Shown piece after piece: positions 24,785 through 33,474 of a stretch of 64,000 nt of DNA (positions are counted from its first letter, which is position 1; each line of letters begins with the position of its first letter). A model generated the notes under the pieces. The model ran no database searches. It was not told the DNA's origin and was given only the letters and a program-made list of their open reading frames with translations. Made by a program: the position numbers and the translations under genes. Source of the DNA: an uncultured Lachnospiraceae bacterium (GTDB lineage: Bacteria > Bacillota > Clostridia > Lachnospirales > Lachnospiraceae); contig CAMRSM010000023.1 of assembly GCA_947053345.1 (NCBI GenBank), positions 1 through 64,000 on the forward strand. Reading direction: 5' to 3'.

Positions 24785-26839
24785 ATGGAACCGAGAATAC
24801 AGACATTCGTCAGCATGCTTTTTGAGGACATTCCCTACTCCGAGGAAAGTTTTGCCGCACAGGAAAAAATCAAAGCTGCACTGGATAAGGAATACGAAAA
24901 ACTTATGAAAACAGACACACCGGATTCCGTCTTTGAACAGCTTTTAGACCAATATAGAACCCTGTCCTCCCTTGCCGCGCTCGCGGGTTATCCGGAGGAA
25001 GCGGTAAAAAAATGGCGTTCGCTGGGCGATATCAAAAAACTTCCCGCCCTAAAAAAAGAGTTCTCGAAACAGAAACGGCGGATTTTTTTCCTCTCCCTGT
25101 TTTCTGCCCTTGCCATCTCCTATCTTTTTATGTCCATATGGCAGTGGCAGATCATTTTAACGGCCATCCCCTGCATCGGGATCAGCCTGCTGCTGTGGCA
25201 CCGCCTCCTGCGCTTTGAGGCCAAAAACAGCTCCAAATGCTATGATACAGGGGCATTCCTTCATCTGCGCGCCTTATCGGACCAATACTTAAAGCGGCAG
25301 CTCAACAGCGTCTTTATATTTTTTGTTGTGACATCGGTATATTTCCTTACCCAGCTTGCCCTTTACTGGCTCGGCAGGTCAAAATCCGCCGAGGTCATGG
25401 AAAATATCAGGGCGAGCCTGTACGTGATGGAAATTCCGTTGTTCCTGCTCTTAAAAAACTCCCTCGGCATGCGATTGGTAAACCGCAGAATCGGCCTGGT
25501 CGACAAACAGAAATTCAAAAAGCACTTAGCCGGAATCTGCCTGTTTTCCACGCTCTGCTGGGTGCTCGCCGGCATCGCTGCCCTGCTGCTCCAGGAAAAA
25601 ATCCATTACGTGTGGAATCTTTTTCTCTTTGTTGGCGTTTTCCTTTCGTTTTCCGCCCTGATTTACAACTTGACCTTGCGGAAAAAACTTACTTACCGCA
25701 ATATTGTTATTAACAAAAAAAGGATTGCTTTTCTGGCCTCGCTCGCCGCCATCGCTGCCCTTTTCACTGCACTGCGCAAGGATACTTGGTATACACAGCC
25801 CTACATCAACGCCATCCCTGTCGTCGCACACAAAAGCCAGGAGATTACCTACAATGAGGAAACCGGCATCTACACCATCACGGCGCAGGAAGAGGATTTT
25901 AGAGTACTGCATTTGACCGACATCCACCTAGGCGGCAGCCTCTACTCCCTGCGCAAAGATTTAAAGGCGCTCCACGCAGTATACAAAGAAATTGAATTTA
26001 CCAGACCGAACCTTGTCGTAGTCACGGGGGACTTAACCTTCCCGATGGGGATCATGTCCATGTCGCTAAACAATTCTGCCCCGGTCGGACAGTTTGCTGC
26101 CTTTATGCGCAACATCGGCATCCCCTGGGCATTTACCTACGGCAACCACGATACGGAAAGCCTCGCGACCACCTCGGAACAGGGTCTGGACACGCTCTAC
26201 CGCTCCCTTTCCTACAAAACCTCCGGAACCCTCCTTTACCCCTACATCCAGCCGGACATTTCCGGGCGGAACAACCAGCTCATTGAAATCCGCAATCGCG
26301 ACGGCAGCCTGATGCAGGCGCTCTTCCTCATCGACTCCAACACTTACACCAGCGAGGGCTTCAATGTCTACGACTATATCCACGACGACCAGGTGGAATG
26401 GTACGCGGGGGAGGTCGGGCGGCTAAGCCGGCAGGAGGGGCATACCGTCCCCTCGATGGTATTTTTCCATATCCCGCTCCAGGAATACCGCACGGCATAT
26501 GAATTGTATGAGCAGGGCAGCGATGAGGTCACCTACTTTTTCGGTGAGAACGGGGAGGAAATGATCGACAAGATCTGCTGCTCCGACTATCCGAGCAAGC
26601 TTTTTGATACCATGCTCGCCTTGGGCAGCACGAAAGCGGTCTTTTGCGGGCATGACCATTACAACAATATGTCGCTCGAATACAAGGGCATCCGCCTGAC
26701 CTACGGGATGAGCATCGACTACCTCGCCATGCCGGGGATTGAGCATGATACCGCCCAGCGCGGCGCAGAACTGATCACGCTGCACGCTGACGGGACATTT
26801 GATCTCGTGCAGGTTCCGCTGACCTCCATTGAAAAATGA
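24785..26839 (+). CDS. membrane-bound metallophosphoesterase
   Basis: 684 residues. About 110 N-terminal helical residues are followed by seven or so transmembrane helices (residues about 105-340) and a calcineurin-like phosphoesterase domain with all metal motifs: LTDIHLGG (near 380), VVTGDLTF, YGNHDTES, FFHIPLQEY and FCGHDHYNN. It should hydrolyse phosphodiesters or phosphomonoesters; the domain follows the last helix so could be on either side of the membrane. GGAGG precedes the ATG. The C-terminal domain resembles YkuE/Icc-type enzymes, but the multi-helix N-terminal half is not a standard part of them. The stop is only 16 bases from that of the convergent FeoB-associated gene. Confidence 0.85.
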   Translation: MEPRIQTFVSMLFEDIPYSEESFAAQEKIKAALDKEYEKLMKTDTPDSVFEQLLDQYRTLSSLAALAGYPEEAVKKWRSLGDIKKLPALKKEFSKQKRRIFFLSLFSALAISYLFMSIWQWQIILTAIPCIGISLLLWHRLLRFEAKNSSKCYDTGAFLHLRALSDQYLKRQLNSVFIFFVVTSVYFLTQLALYWLGRSKSAEVMENIRASLYVMEIPLFLLLKNSLGMRLVNRRIGLVDKQKFKKHLAGICLFSTLCWVLAGIAALLLQEKIHYVWNLFLFVGVFLSFSALIYNLTLRKKLTYRNIVINKKRIAFLASLAAIAALFTALRKDTWYTQPYINAIPVVAHKSQEITYNEETGIYTITAQEEDFRVLHLTDIHLGGSLYSLRKDLKALHAVYKEIEFTRPNLVVVTGDLTFPMGIMSMSLNNSAPVGQFAAFMRNIGIPWAFTYGNHDTESLATTSEQGLDTLYRSLSYKTSGTLLYPYIQPDISGRNNQLIEIRNRDGSLMQALFLIDSNTYTSEGFNVYDYIHDDQVEWYAGEVGRLSRQEGHTVPSMVFFHIPLQEYRTAYELYEQGSDEVTYFFGENGEEMIDKICCSDYPSKLFDTMLALGSTKAVFCGHDHYNNMSLEYKGIRLTYGMSIDYLAMPGIEHDTAQRGAELITLHADGTFDLVQVPLTSIEK

Positions 26840-26855
26840 TGCCCCGCACCGCCTC

Positions 26856-27017
26856 TCACTCCTTTCCTTCCGCCGCAGGCGCATGGCAATGACCGCCGCA
26901 GGCGGCACAATTTTTGCCGCATTGCAGGGATTTTCCCGCTTTTTTGTCCCGCACCATACTGCGGATGATAATTGCCACAACTCCAGCCAGAAAAATAAAG
27001 ACAATTGCTGTTCCCAT
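26856..27017 (-). CDS. FeoB-associated Cys-rich membrane protein
   Basis: 53 residues: one N-terminal transmembrane helix (about 2-20, MGTAIVFIFLAGVVAIII) and a short cytoplasmic tail with a Cys cluster, CGKNCAACGGHCH, likely to bind iron. GGAGG lies before the ATG. This is the small protein commonly found after feoB in Firmicutes. It is separated from feoB by a 237-base tandem repeat tract, yet keeps the strand and order. Confidence 0.88.
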   Translation of the reverse strand: MGTAIVFIFLAGVVAIIIRSMVRDKKAGKSLQCGKNCAACGGHCHAPAAEGKE

Positions 27018-27030
27018 ATATGACCTCCTA

Positions 27031-27267
27031 TTTTAGTTCCGCATGCTGCCTCCTGCCGCCATCACAGGGGAGAAGTCTTCCTTCCTCCGTGCTCACGGAA
27101 GACTTCTCCCGGCGGCATCCGGCAGTATGCTGTTTTTTAGTTCCGCATGCTGCCTCCTGCCGCCATCACAGGGGGGAGAAGTCTTCCTTTCTCCGTGCTC
27201 GCGGAAGACTTCTCCCGGCGGCATCCGGCAGTATGCTGTTTTTTAGTTCCGCATGCTGCCTCCTGTC
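27031..27267. repeat. tandem palindromic repeats, two full units and a partial third
   Basis: Units 27031-27134 and 27135-27240 (104 and 106 bases) and a partial copy 27241-27267 that ends at the feoB stop. Each unit is a long imperfect palindrome: CATGCTGCC...CTGCCGCC outer arms pair with GGCGGC...GGCAGTATG, and the centre is a 12-base stem GAGAAGTCTTCC/GGAAGACTTCTC. Each unit ends in a T run on the plus strand. Units differ by an added GG and a few substitutions, some in the loop. Confidence 0.88.
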
Positions 27268-27274
27268 CGCCCCC

Positions 27275-29701
27275 TCATATGCGCGCCGTTTTTTCTGTCT
27301 TGACGTTCCATGTTTTACGCTCTTTGTACGGGCGGAATAGCAGATAGAGAAAACCCGCCATGATCAGGCATGCGGCAGCCGTCCACACACCAAACTCCCC
27401 TCCGCGAAACAGCATCCCGAACTGGTAGATGCACAGCGATACCGCGTAGGCAAGCCCACACTGGTAACCAATGGCGAACCAGAACCACCGGATATTATTC
27501 ATCTCCCGCTTAATCGCGCCCATTGCCGCAAAGCACGGCGCACATAAAAGATTGAACACCAAAAACGAATATGCCGCAAGCCTTGACATTGCCACGAAAT
27601 CCAGTACCCCAAATACACCAACCACTTCCTCCTTCGCCACAAGTCCCATGACCGTCGCAACCGCTGCCTGCGCGCTGTCAAAACCGAGCGGCGCAAAAAC
27701 CCATTTCAGGCCATTTCCGAGCATGCCAAGCAGGCTGTCTGCAAGCTCCATATCCGCATCAAACAAAAACCTGCCGTCCGCCGCGCCAAAACGAGAGCCC
27801 GCCCAGATTACGATGGTCGATAACAGGATGATGCTTCCCGCCTTGCGGATAAAGGAAGCGCCGCGCTCCCACATGCTGCGCAATACATTGCGTGCCGTCG
27901 GCATATGGTATGCCGGAAGCTCCATGACAAACGGCGCGGGATCCCCCGCGAACATCTTCGTTTTCTTCAGCAGAATACCGGAGCAGATGACCGCGGCAAT
28001 CCCGACGAAATACGCGCTCGGTGCCACCCACCACGCATTGCCGAACAGCGCCGCCGCGATCAGGGCAATGATCGGGAGCTTCGCGCCGCATGGGATAAAG
28101 GTTGTCGTTATGATCGTCATTTTTCGGTCGCGGTCATTCTCGATCGTTCTGGATGCCATGATGCCGGGAACGCCGCATCCGGTGCCGATCAGCATCGAGA
28201 TAAAGGACTTCCCGGAAAGCCCGAAGTTACGGAAAATGCGATCCATAATAAAGGCGATGCGCGCCATATAGCCGCATGCCTCAAGAAAAGCAAGGAAGAG
28301 AAAAAGCACGAGCATCTGCGGCACGAAGCCAAGCACTGCGCCCACACCCGCGATGATACCGTCAAGGACAAGGCTCTTTAACCAGCCCGCGCAATGAAGC
28401 GCGCCAAGCAAACGTTCCGACAGCACCGGGATCCCCGGAACCCAGACACCGTACTCGGAAGCATCCGGCACACCTTCTGCCCCCTCCGAAAGTGCCGCAT
28501 CAACCGTGCCCGAAATATCAAACCCCGCCCCGGAAAGGGAATCGGCGTAGATGCCATACGCCTCGTCGAACGCACCGTAATCTCCTGCAAGCACTGCATC
28601 AAGCACCTGCCCTGCCCCGACCACATCCGCATCAGCCGCTGCCTGTAACATTTCCTTTACCTCATCCGTCCAGACATGCTCCACCGCATATCCGGTGATC
28701 GCTTCATCGTAATCCGCTGCCCCGATCCCAAACAAATGCCATCCGTCACCGAACAACCCGTCGTTTGTCAGATCCGTCGCCCAAGTTCCGACTGTGGAGA
28801 CTGAAATGTAATACACAAGAATCATCACCATCGCAAAAATCGGCAACGCAAGAAAACGATTTGTAACAATCCGGTCAATCTTATCGGAAACCGTAAACTT
28901 TTCCTTATCCCTTCTCTTTGTCACGCATTCATGGATGATCGTACTGATGTAAACGTAGCGCTCATTTGTGATAATGCTTTCCGTATCATCCTCAAAGCAC
29001 TTTTCCAAGGTATTGATCTCCTCCGCCACGTCCGGAACGGTTTCCATAAGCGCGGCAGCCTGCTCATCCCGCTCCAAAAGCTTGACGGCAAAAAAACGCT
29101 CCTGCTCCTTCGGGATACCGCCGGCAAACTTCATTGTGACATCCTCGATTGCCCTTTCAACTTCCCCTGCAAATTTGTGCACCGGAGAATGGAAAATCCC
29201 CCGTTTTGCCGCGCTAACTGCCTTGCCCGCTACTATGTCAAGCCCCGAAGCTTTAAGCGCTGAAATTGCAACAACGTCACAGCCGAGATGTTTAGCAAGT
29301 TTATTCAGATGAATCTTATCCCCGTTTCTTTCCACCAGATCCATCATATTAACCGCTATCACCATCGGGATACCAAGCTCGGCAAGCTGGGTGGACAGAT
29401 AGAGATTTCGCTCAAGGTTCATGCCATCGATGATATTGATGATTGCGTCCGGACGCTCCTGAATGAGAAAATTCCTCGCGACGACCTCCTCCAATGTATA
29501 CGGGGAGAGGGAATAAATACCCGGCAGATCAATGATGCTGACCTCCTCCCCCGCCGCGAAGGATTTTTTCAGCCTCCCTTCTTTTTTCTCGACAGTCACA
29601 CCCGGCCAGTTCCCGACAAACTGGTTCGAGCCCGTCAATGCGTTGAACAATGTGGTTTTTCCGCAGTTTGGATTCCCTGCTAATGCAATTTTGATCGACA
29701 T
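27275..29701 (-). CDS. feoB: ferrous iron transport protein B
   Basis: Main Fe(II) uptake permease. 808 residues: an N-terminal G domain with G1 GNPNCGKTT (9-17), switch region NWPGVTVEKKEG, G3 DLPGIYSL, G4 NMMD; then the helical GDI domain and a polytopic membrane domain with Gate motifs (PQMLVLFLFLAFLEACGYMARIAF; GCGVPGIMASR; PCGAKLPI) and C-terminal helices. An insertion of about 90 residues after the first transmembrane segment carries acidic residues. It lies downstream of two feoA genes and upstream of the small Cys-rich protein. A TTAG-N6-CTAA site lies 304 bases upstream of its start. Confidence 0.97.
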   Translation of the reverse strand: MSIKIALAGNPNCGKTTLFNALTGSNQFVGNWPGVTVEKKEGRLKKSFAAGEEVSIIDLPGIYSLSPYTLEEVVARNFLIQERPDAIINIIDGMNLERNLYLSTQLAELGIPMVIAVNMMDLVERNGDKIHLNKLAKHLGCDVVAISALKASGLDIVAGKAVSAAKRGIFHSPVHKFAGEVERAIEDVTMKFAGGIPKEQERFFAVKLLERDEQAAALMETVPDVAEEINTLEKCFEDDTESIITNERYVYISTIIHECVTKRRDKEKFTVSDKIDRIVTNRFLALPIFAMVMILVYYISVSTVGTWATDLTNDGLFGDGWHLFGIGAADYDEAITGYAVEHVWTDEVKEMLQAAADADVVGAGQVLDAVLAGDYGAFDEAYGIYADSLSGAGFDISGTVDAALSEGAEGVPDASEYGVWVPGIPVLSERLLGALHCAGWLKSLVLDGIIAGVGAVLGFVPQMLVLFLFLAFLEACGYMARIAFIMDRIFRNFGLSGKSFISMLIGTGCGVPGIMASRTIENDRDRKMTIITTTFIPCGAKLPIIALIAAALFGNAWWVAPSAYFVGIAAVICSGILLKKTKMFAGDPAPFVMELPAYHMPTARNVLRSMWERGASFIRKAGSIILLSTIVIWAGSRFGAADGRFLFDADMELADSLLGMLGNGLKWVFAPLGFDSAQAAVATVMGLVAKEEVVGVFGVLDFVAMSRLAAYSFLVFNLLCAPCFAAMGAIKREMNNIRWFWFAIGYQCGLAYAVSLCIYQFGMLFRGGEFGVWTAAACLIMAGFLYLLFRPYKERKTWNVKTEKTARI

Positions 29702-30004
29702 AATGATACCCCCTTTTGTCCATAAGATTATGTAAGATTGTGCTGTAACTACTTCCGGGAAACTTGCCGAAATGTTGCAGAAACTTCCTGAAAATAGTTA
29801 TCCGTTCCGTCTTTTCCTGGTTGTTTGTTTCGTTTGACCGTTGTCTCTCCTGTTTCATTTAATTTAATCTCGTTTGATCCATTTCGTTTCAATCTAGTTT
29901 TTTCGTTTTGTTTGGTCAGAGATCCACGTTTTTTCAAATCTTTTTTCGGAGCGGGTCATTCCTTTTGATGTTGGTTGTCATTTGTTAGTTTTATCTCTCC
30001 TAAA
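29702..30004. other. pyrimidine-rich leader of feoB without a recognised gene
   Basis: The stretch is low in complexity, with CGTTT and TTTCGTTT recurring between 29816 and 29930. A minus-strand frame of 62 codons exists, but its product is Lys/Asn/Thr/Glu-rich and has no good ribosome binding site. I see no gene. Confidence 0.4.
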
Positions 30005-30018
30005 TTAGTTATTTCTAA
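30005..30018. promoter_or_regulatory. candidate iron-regulator operator upstream of feoB
   Basis: TTAG, six bases, CTAA. It matches in arms and spacing the dyad on the feoA promoter at 30723-30736. Confidence 0.5.
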
Positions 30019-30105
30019 CTTTGTGCCATAAAAAAACAGCATCCACAAAAACCATGTTTTCCACGGTTTTCTTCTGCTTTCTTTGCATACTGCCTGTTTT
30101 ATCGC

Positions 30106-30327
30106 CTACTCTACCTCGATCATCTCTGCATCTGCTTTGCGCAGGGAAAGCTCATACCCCCGCACCGTCACCTCGACCGGATCCCCGAAGGGTGCCACCT
30201 TGCGCACAAAAACCTCCGTACCCTTTGTGATGCCCATATCCATGATCCGGCGGCGCACCGGACCGTCCCCCGACAGCCTTTTCACCTTCGCGGTCTGACC
30301 GCAGGATATCCCATTTAATGTCTTCAT
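30106..30327 (-). CDS. feoA: FeoA-domain protein (second copy)
   Basis: 73 residues with the SH3-like FeoA fold: LNGISCGQTAKVKRL, RRRIMDMGITKGTEV and APFGDPVEVTVRGYELSLRKADAEMIEV. It is thought to assist FeoB function. The ATG at 30327 follows GGGGGA; the frame extends 16 codons upstream but without a ribosome binding site. It sits between the other feoA and feoB on the same strand. Confidence 0.93.
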   Translation of the reverse strand: MKTLNGISCGQTAKVKRLSGDGPVRRRIMDMGITKGTEVFVRKVAPFGDPVEVTVRGYELSLRKADAEMIEVE

Positions 30328-30450
30328 GAATTTTTCCCCCTTCATAATATGTTCCGCATATCCCCCGGCTCCCACTCTACGTGAAAGAAGCTTTTGTCCG
30401 CTTCTTCCAACACCTTCTTCCCGGCGCTGTGCGGATATGGCCGGTTTACG

Positions 30451-30660
30451 TCACACGATGATCTTATTCGCCATGTCACGCCCGATCGCCACGCGGGAGT
30501 CTTTCACGTTGACGATCATGTTCCCGCCAATCGCGGATACAACAGTCACGGTACCGCCCGCCACAAAACCAAGCTTCTCCAAAAATTTGCGAGTTTCTTC
30601 TTTCCCGCCGACCTTCCGGATCGTATTTGCAACACCGGCATCTGCCATTGTTAGCGGCAT
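30451..30660 (-). CDS. feoA: FeoA-domain protein (first copy)
   Basis: 69 residues: MPLTMADAGVANTIRKVGG, FLEKLGFVAGGTVTVVS, GGNMIVNVKDSRVAIGRDMANKIIV, all matching FeoA. AAGGGGG precedes the ATG. It is the first gene of the iron cluster and is directly preceded by a strong promoter overlapped by a dyad. Two FeoA proteins plus FeoB is a common clostridial arrangement. Confidence 0.93.
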   Translation of the reverse strand: MPLTMADAGVANTIRKVGGKEETRKFLEKLGFVAGGTVTVVSAIGGNMIVNVKDSRVAIGRDMANKIIV

Positions 30661-30721
30661 ACGTATTCCCCCTTCCTTATCCCTTTTTGCAGGATTGTGT
30701 CACACATGTTCCTGTTCTTTC

Positions 30722-30753
30722 GTTAGTATACGCTAACTTTTATTATTTGTCAA
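30722..30753 (-). promoter_or_regulatory. feoA promoter overlapped by a dyad operator
   Basis: Minus-strand -35 TTGACA (30748-30753), 17-base spacer, -10 TATACT (30725-30730). The 16-base dyad GTTAG-TATACG-CTAAC (30722-30737) covers the -10, so a bound repressor would block transcription. Confidence 0.8.
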
Positions 30754-30842
30754 TAATTATTTTTAGTTCTTTCTACCTCCGAGCATTCTTTCTTTGTTCC
30801 CACCCGTTCCTTCCGGTCATCGCCATCGGATGCTTCCATGGA

Positions 30843-30901
30843 TCATAATATCCCCCCTCCGGGGCGATTTGTCCGATCGTCCCGGAGGGGGGATATTATG
30901 A
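30843..30901. repeat. perfect long hairpin
   Basis: 21-base perfect arms (TCATAATATC then CCCCCTCCGGG, and their complement) plus inner CGAT/ATCG pairing around a seven-base loop. No T run follows on either strand. It lies between the lipoprotein gene end and the feoA promoter. Confidence 0.8.
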
Positions 30902-30991
30902 CAAACTTTTTTCTCCTGCATGTAACACCACCGCCGCTGCTTGATACAGGGCGTTATTCAAACACCGGCATCCCCCCGCAAAAGATGAGGA

Positions 30992-32146
30992 TCAATATGC
31001 CCCATGCCATTTTATATTGTACTCCAAAAAATCGTACTTCCTCATCTCTTCCACGCCTTTTATATACTCCCACGTTCTTCCGCCATCCAGCGTCACATAC
31101 ACGGCGGAGGAATTTCCGTCCACGACCCCGCTCGGCAAAAAGCGGCAGATGGCCGTGTTCTCATCCAGCATGTAAATGGAATCTACCTCCGCCGATGCAG
31201 TTATAAAATCATCCATCACCAACGACCAGGTCATGCCGGAATCTTCGCTGCGGTAAACATTGTAATGAGCCGTTCCCATCATACTTCCATCCGGCAGAAA
31301 TGCAATCCCCACCCCGGTTGCCTCATCAATTTTTACACATTTCTCCGGAAGGCTTTGCATATCTCCATCCATATTGATCCATGCCAGGGCATTTCTTGTC
31401 TCCATCAAATAACCCGTCGGCATCATTTGGTAACGGTTCTGCTCCCATTCTTTTGTCTCGGGATGATAAATGTAACACAAAAAACTACCACCAAAATATT
31501 GGTTGCAAACTCCACGCGATTTCCATCCGGCTTCCTCAAAGTAAAAGGAATTTCCCTCACCGGATGGCAGCAGCGGAACCTCTGCCAGCCCGCCCGGGTA
31601 CAGATGGTACGCCGTCACACGGTAATACGCCTGCTCCTCGCCCCCGTCCCTCGAAAGCATCATTGGCTCACCGACCAAAAGCTCCAGATAGGAATCTTCT
31701 TTTAAGATATCCTGCAGAAAAAACTCACAATTTGCAGAAACCGAAAGCCGCTCCTCTCCGTCCACAAGCAATTTGACGGCATCCCCCGCCTGCTCTATGG
31801 AGAGCCGGATCATTTCACGACTCGCGTCAAAAACCCCCTCCACCTCCATGCCCGGATATAACTCCGTTTGATCCTTTGCCCAGACCGCACCGGACGCTTC
31901 CGATCCAAAAGGCGGCGGAGCTGCTTCCTGTACCTTCTCCCCCGGATCCGGTGCTTGTGCACCCTCCGGTGTCCCCTCCCCTTCCCCGGCTTTCCTGGTT
32001 GGCCGTGGCGATGATACGGGAGTTTGCCCCTCTGCCGAAACTGTGACCTGCCGATCTTCCTGCGGCTTCCTCCCGGATGCCGCACAGCCGGCAGCGAAAA
32101 GAACAAATAAGAATCCTGCTTTCATCTGGTTTGCCTTTTTATTCAT
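30992..32146 (-). CDS. lipoprotein with Asp-box (BNR-like) repeats
   Basis: 384 residues. A short signal peptide ends in a lipobox, LFAAGC at about residues 16-21, so the mature protein is lipid-anchored outside the cell. A Pro/Gly/Glu-rich linker (about 22-80) is followed by a beta-rich domain in which two Asp-box motifs are seen (SEDSGMTWS near 310 and LDGGRTWEY near 363), as in sialidase-like beta-propellers. No catalytic signature is visible. AAGGAGAG precedes the ATG. It starts 17 bases after the DUF1906 gene and is probably in its operon. Confidence 0.75.
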   Translation of the reverse strand: MNKKANQMKAGFLFVLFAAGCAASGRKPQEDRQVTVSAEGQTPVSSPRPTRKAGEGEGTPEGAQAPDPGEKVQEAAPPPFGSEASGAVWAKDQTELYPGMEVEGVFDASREMIRLSIEQAGDAVKLLVDGEERLSVSANCEFFLQDILKEDSYLELLVGEPMMLSRDGGEEQAYYRVTAYHLYPGGLAEVPLLPSGEGNSFYFEEAGWKSRGVCNQYFGGSFLCYIYHPETKEWEQNRYQMMPTGYLMETRNALAWINMDGDMQSLPEKCVKIDEATGVGIAFLPDGSMMGTAHYNVYRSEDSGMTWSLVMDDFITASAEVDSIYMLDENTAICRFLPSGVVDGNSSAVYVTLDGGRTWEYIKGVEEMRKYDFLEYNIKWHGAY

Positions 32147-32163
32147 GATTGTTCTCTCCTTCG

Positions 32164-32997
32164 CTAAAACTGTTTCACATTCGGATCCGGAACAGTGGAC
32201 GAGATTTGGTCAACAATTGTTTGTACTCCCTGTAGATTTATCCAGACATTTCCCGAATATTGATAAACAATACACCCCGTGCCTGGAACACGATCTTCCG
32301 GATTGATATCGAACCATTTGGCAGGATTGCTCTTACTTGTCACATATGTTTCACCAGTGAAAATATCATAGCACGATCCCCCTTTTGCATACCACCTAGC
32401 AACATACATATTTGCTTCATGATTCACTGCCTCATAAAGTTGCTTAGCCGGCGAGGCTGTTGCACTACCATAATTACAATAAATCCCGGCCCAATAAGAA
32501 GTTTTATTATTGATTGTCTCGACCCAGCTTTTTACATAAGCCACTACGGCTTCATTATGCTTATTCCCACCCTCTACATCCAAGTAAATCACACTGTTAT
32601 CAGGAACATCTAGCGCTTTTGCCAGCCTTTCTGCCTCCCTTGCATCTGTTACACCTTTGCTCACCGCTTCCGGGTCTTGATCTGGTATTTTAATTGACAC
32701 ATCCTGGTCGGATCTCCCAACATAAATATAGGCTACTTTAATACTTGGAATTAACAAATATCCCTGTATCACTTCTTTCGTAAAGCTGATCGCTTTATTC
32801 CCTTCTCCACGGTCGGACGATTCATAATTCAGCCCACCGATATAGACACCGATAACCCGCAACATCGATTTTACCATTTCCTTAACCTTGTCGACAGACA
32901 AGGCCGGGGATTTATCATATCCCATATAATAATTGTAACGCGGTATAACCTCACCTCCCATAATTTCACCACATCCTTCCTTGTTTTCGATATTCAT
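32164..32997 (-). CDS. DUF1906 glycoside-hydrolase-like protein
   Basis: 277 residues resembling the DUF1906/Rv2525c-like TIM-barrel family, related in fold to GH25 lysozymes. Features: IGVYIGG, IPSIKVAYIYVGR, NSVIYLDVEGG (with the acidic pair expected at a hydrolase active site), YWAGIYCNYGS and a C-terminal VYQYSGN. There is no signal peptide. GAGGAGG precedes the ATG at 32997. Its base composition is clearly A+T-richer than genes to the left. Possibly a peptidoglycan or glycan hydrolase or a pseudo-enzyme; co-transcription with the lipoprotein is likely. Confidence 0.72.
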   Translation of the reverse strand: MNIENKEGCGEIMGGEVIPRYNYYMGYDKSPALSVDKVKEMVKSMLRVIGVYIGGLNYESSDRGEGNKAISFTKEVIQGYLLIPSIKVAYIYVGRSDQDVSIKIPDQDPEAVSKGVTDAREAERLAKALDVPDNSVIYLDVEGGNKHNEAVVAYVKSWVETINNKTSYWAGIYCNYGSATASPAKQLYEAVNHEANMYVARWYAKGGSCYDIFTGETYVTSKSNPAKWFDINPEDRVPGTGCIVYQYSGNVWINLQGVQTIVDQISSTVPDPNVKQF

Positions 32998-33096
32998 AAG
33001 AATTCCTCCTCGTATTATATAGACATAGCCATTCTTTACCTTTTCTACAGGTCTGGCTATAATATTTAAGATACTGTGGATTGGTGAATTCCTCCT

Positions 33097-33249
33097 ACCA
33101 CTCGATGGTTTAAGTTAGACTCCAACCACAGTCTCTTTGTTTATTTGTTGATCAGTTAGATACCGCATGACGGTTATTTAGAACGAGTTTACGATCGCAA
33201 AGAGTACCTGTGATCCTAAACAGTATCCTCGGCGGATAGCTTGAACTGA
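33097..33249. ncRNA. structured non-coding stretch, possible mobile-element RNA relic
   Basis: No gene is seen in 32998-33291. Pairings: ACCA/TGGT (33097-33109), CACAG (33127-33131) with CTGTG (33208-33212), CTCTTTG (33133-33139) with CAAAGAG (33198-33204), ACCG/CGGT (33162-33174), and TCAGTT (33152-33157) with AACTGA (33244-33249), which would be a pseudoknot. Strand is not determined. It could be an RNA gene, a leader, or the end of a lost transposon. Confidence 0.35.
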
Positions 33250-33291
33250 CTGTTTTTTCTTCATTTTTCAAGCTTATATTATCCATATTCT

Positions 33292-33471
33292 TCAAAAATC
33301 TCTCTCGTTTTTGTGCCAGTCAAAATTTTTATAGCCAAAATAGAGCCAATCTAAGCTACCATTTTTCCCTTGTTTGCACTCTTCACATGATGTTAGTACC
33401 ATATGCCCATATTCATTATCAAAATGCGTATCTATGTATATTTTTGCTCTTCTGGAATATAATAGTAATGA
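33292..33471 (-). pseudogene. 3' fragment of an unknown gene
   Basis: A frame without a start codon encodes IYIDTHFDNEYGHMVLTSCE, then ECKQGKNGSLDWLYFGYKN and FDWHKNERDF before TGA. The composition is that of a real protein (aromatic and charged residues, CxxC-like SCEEC). The upstream side ends where the IS110 remnant begins, so the gene was probably cut by the insertion or a later deletion. Family not recognised. Confidence 0.55.
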
Positions 33472-33474
33472 TTA

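Noticed and set aside
29749-29937. 62-residue ORF upstream of feoB
   Set aside because: Low-complexity Lys/Asn/Thr product and a TTG start without ribosome binding site.
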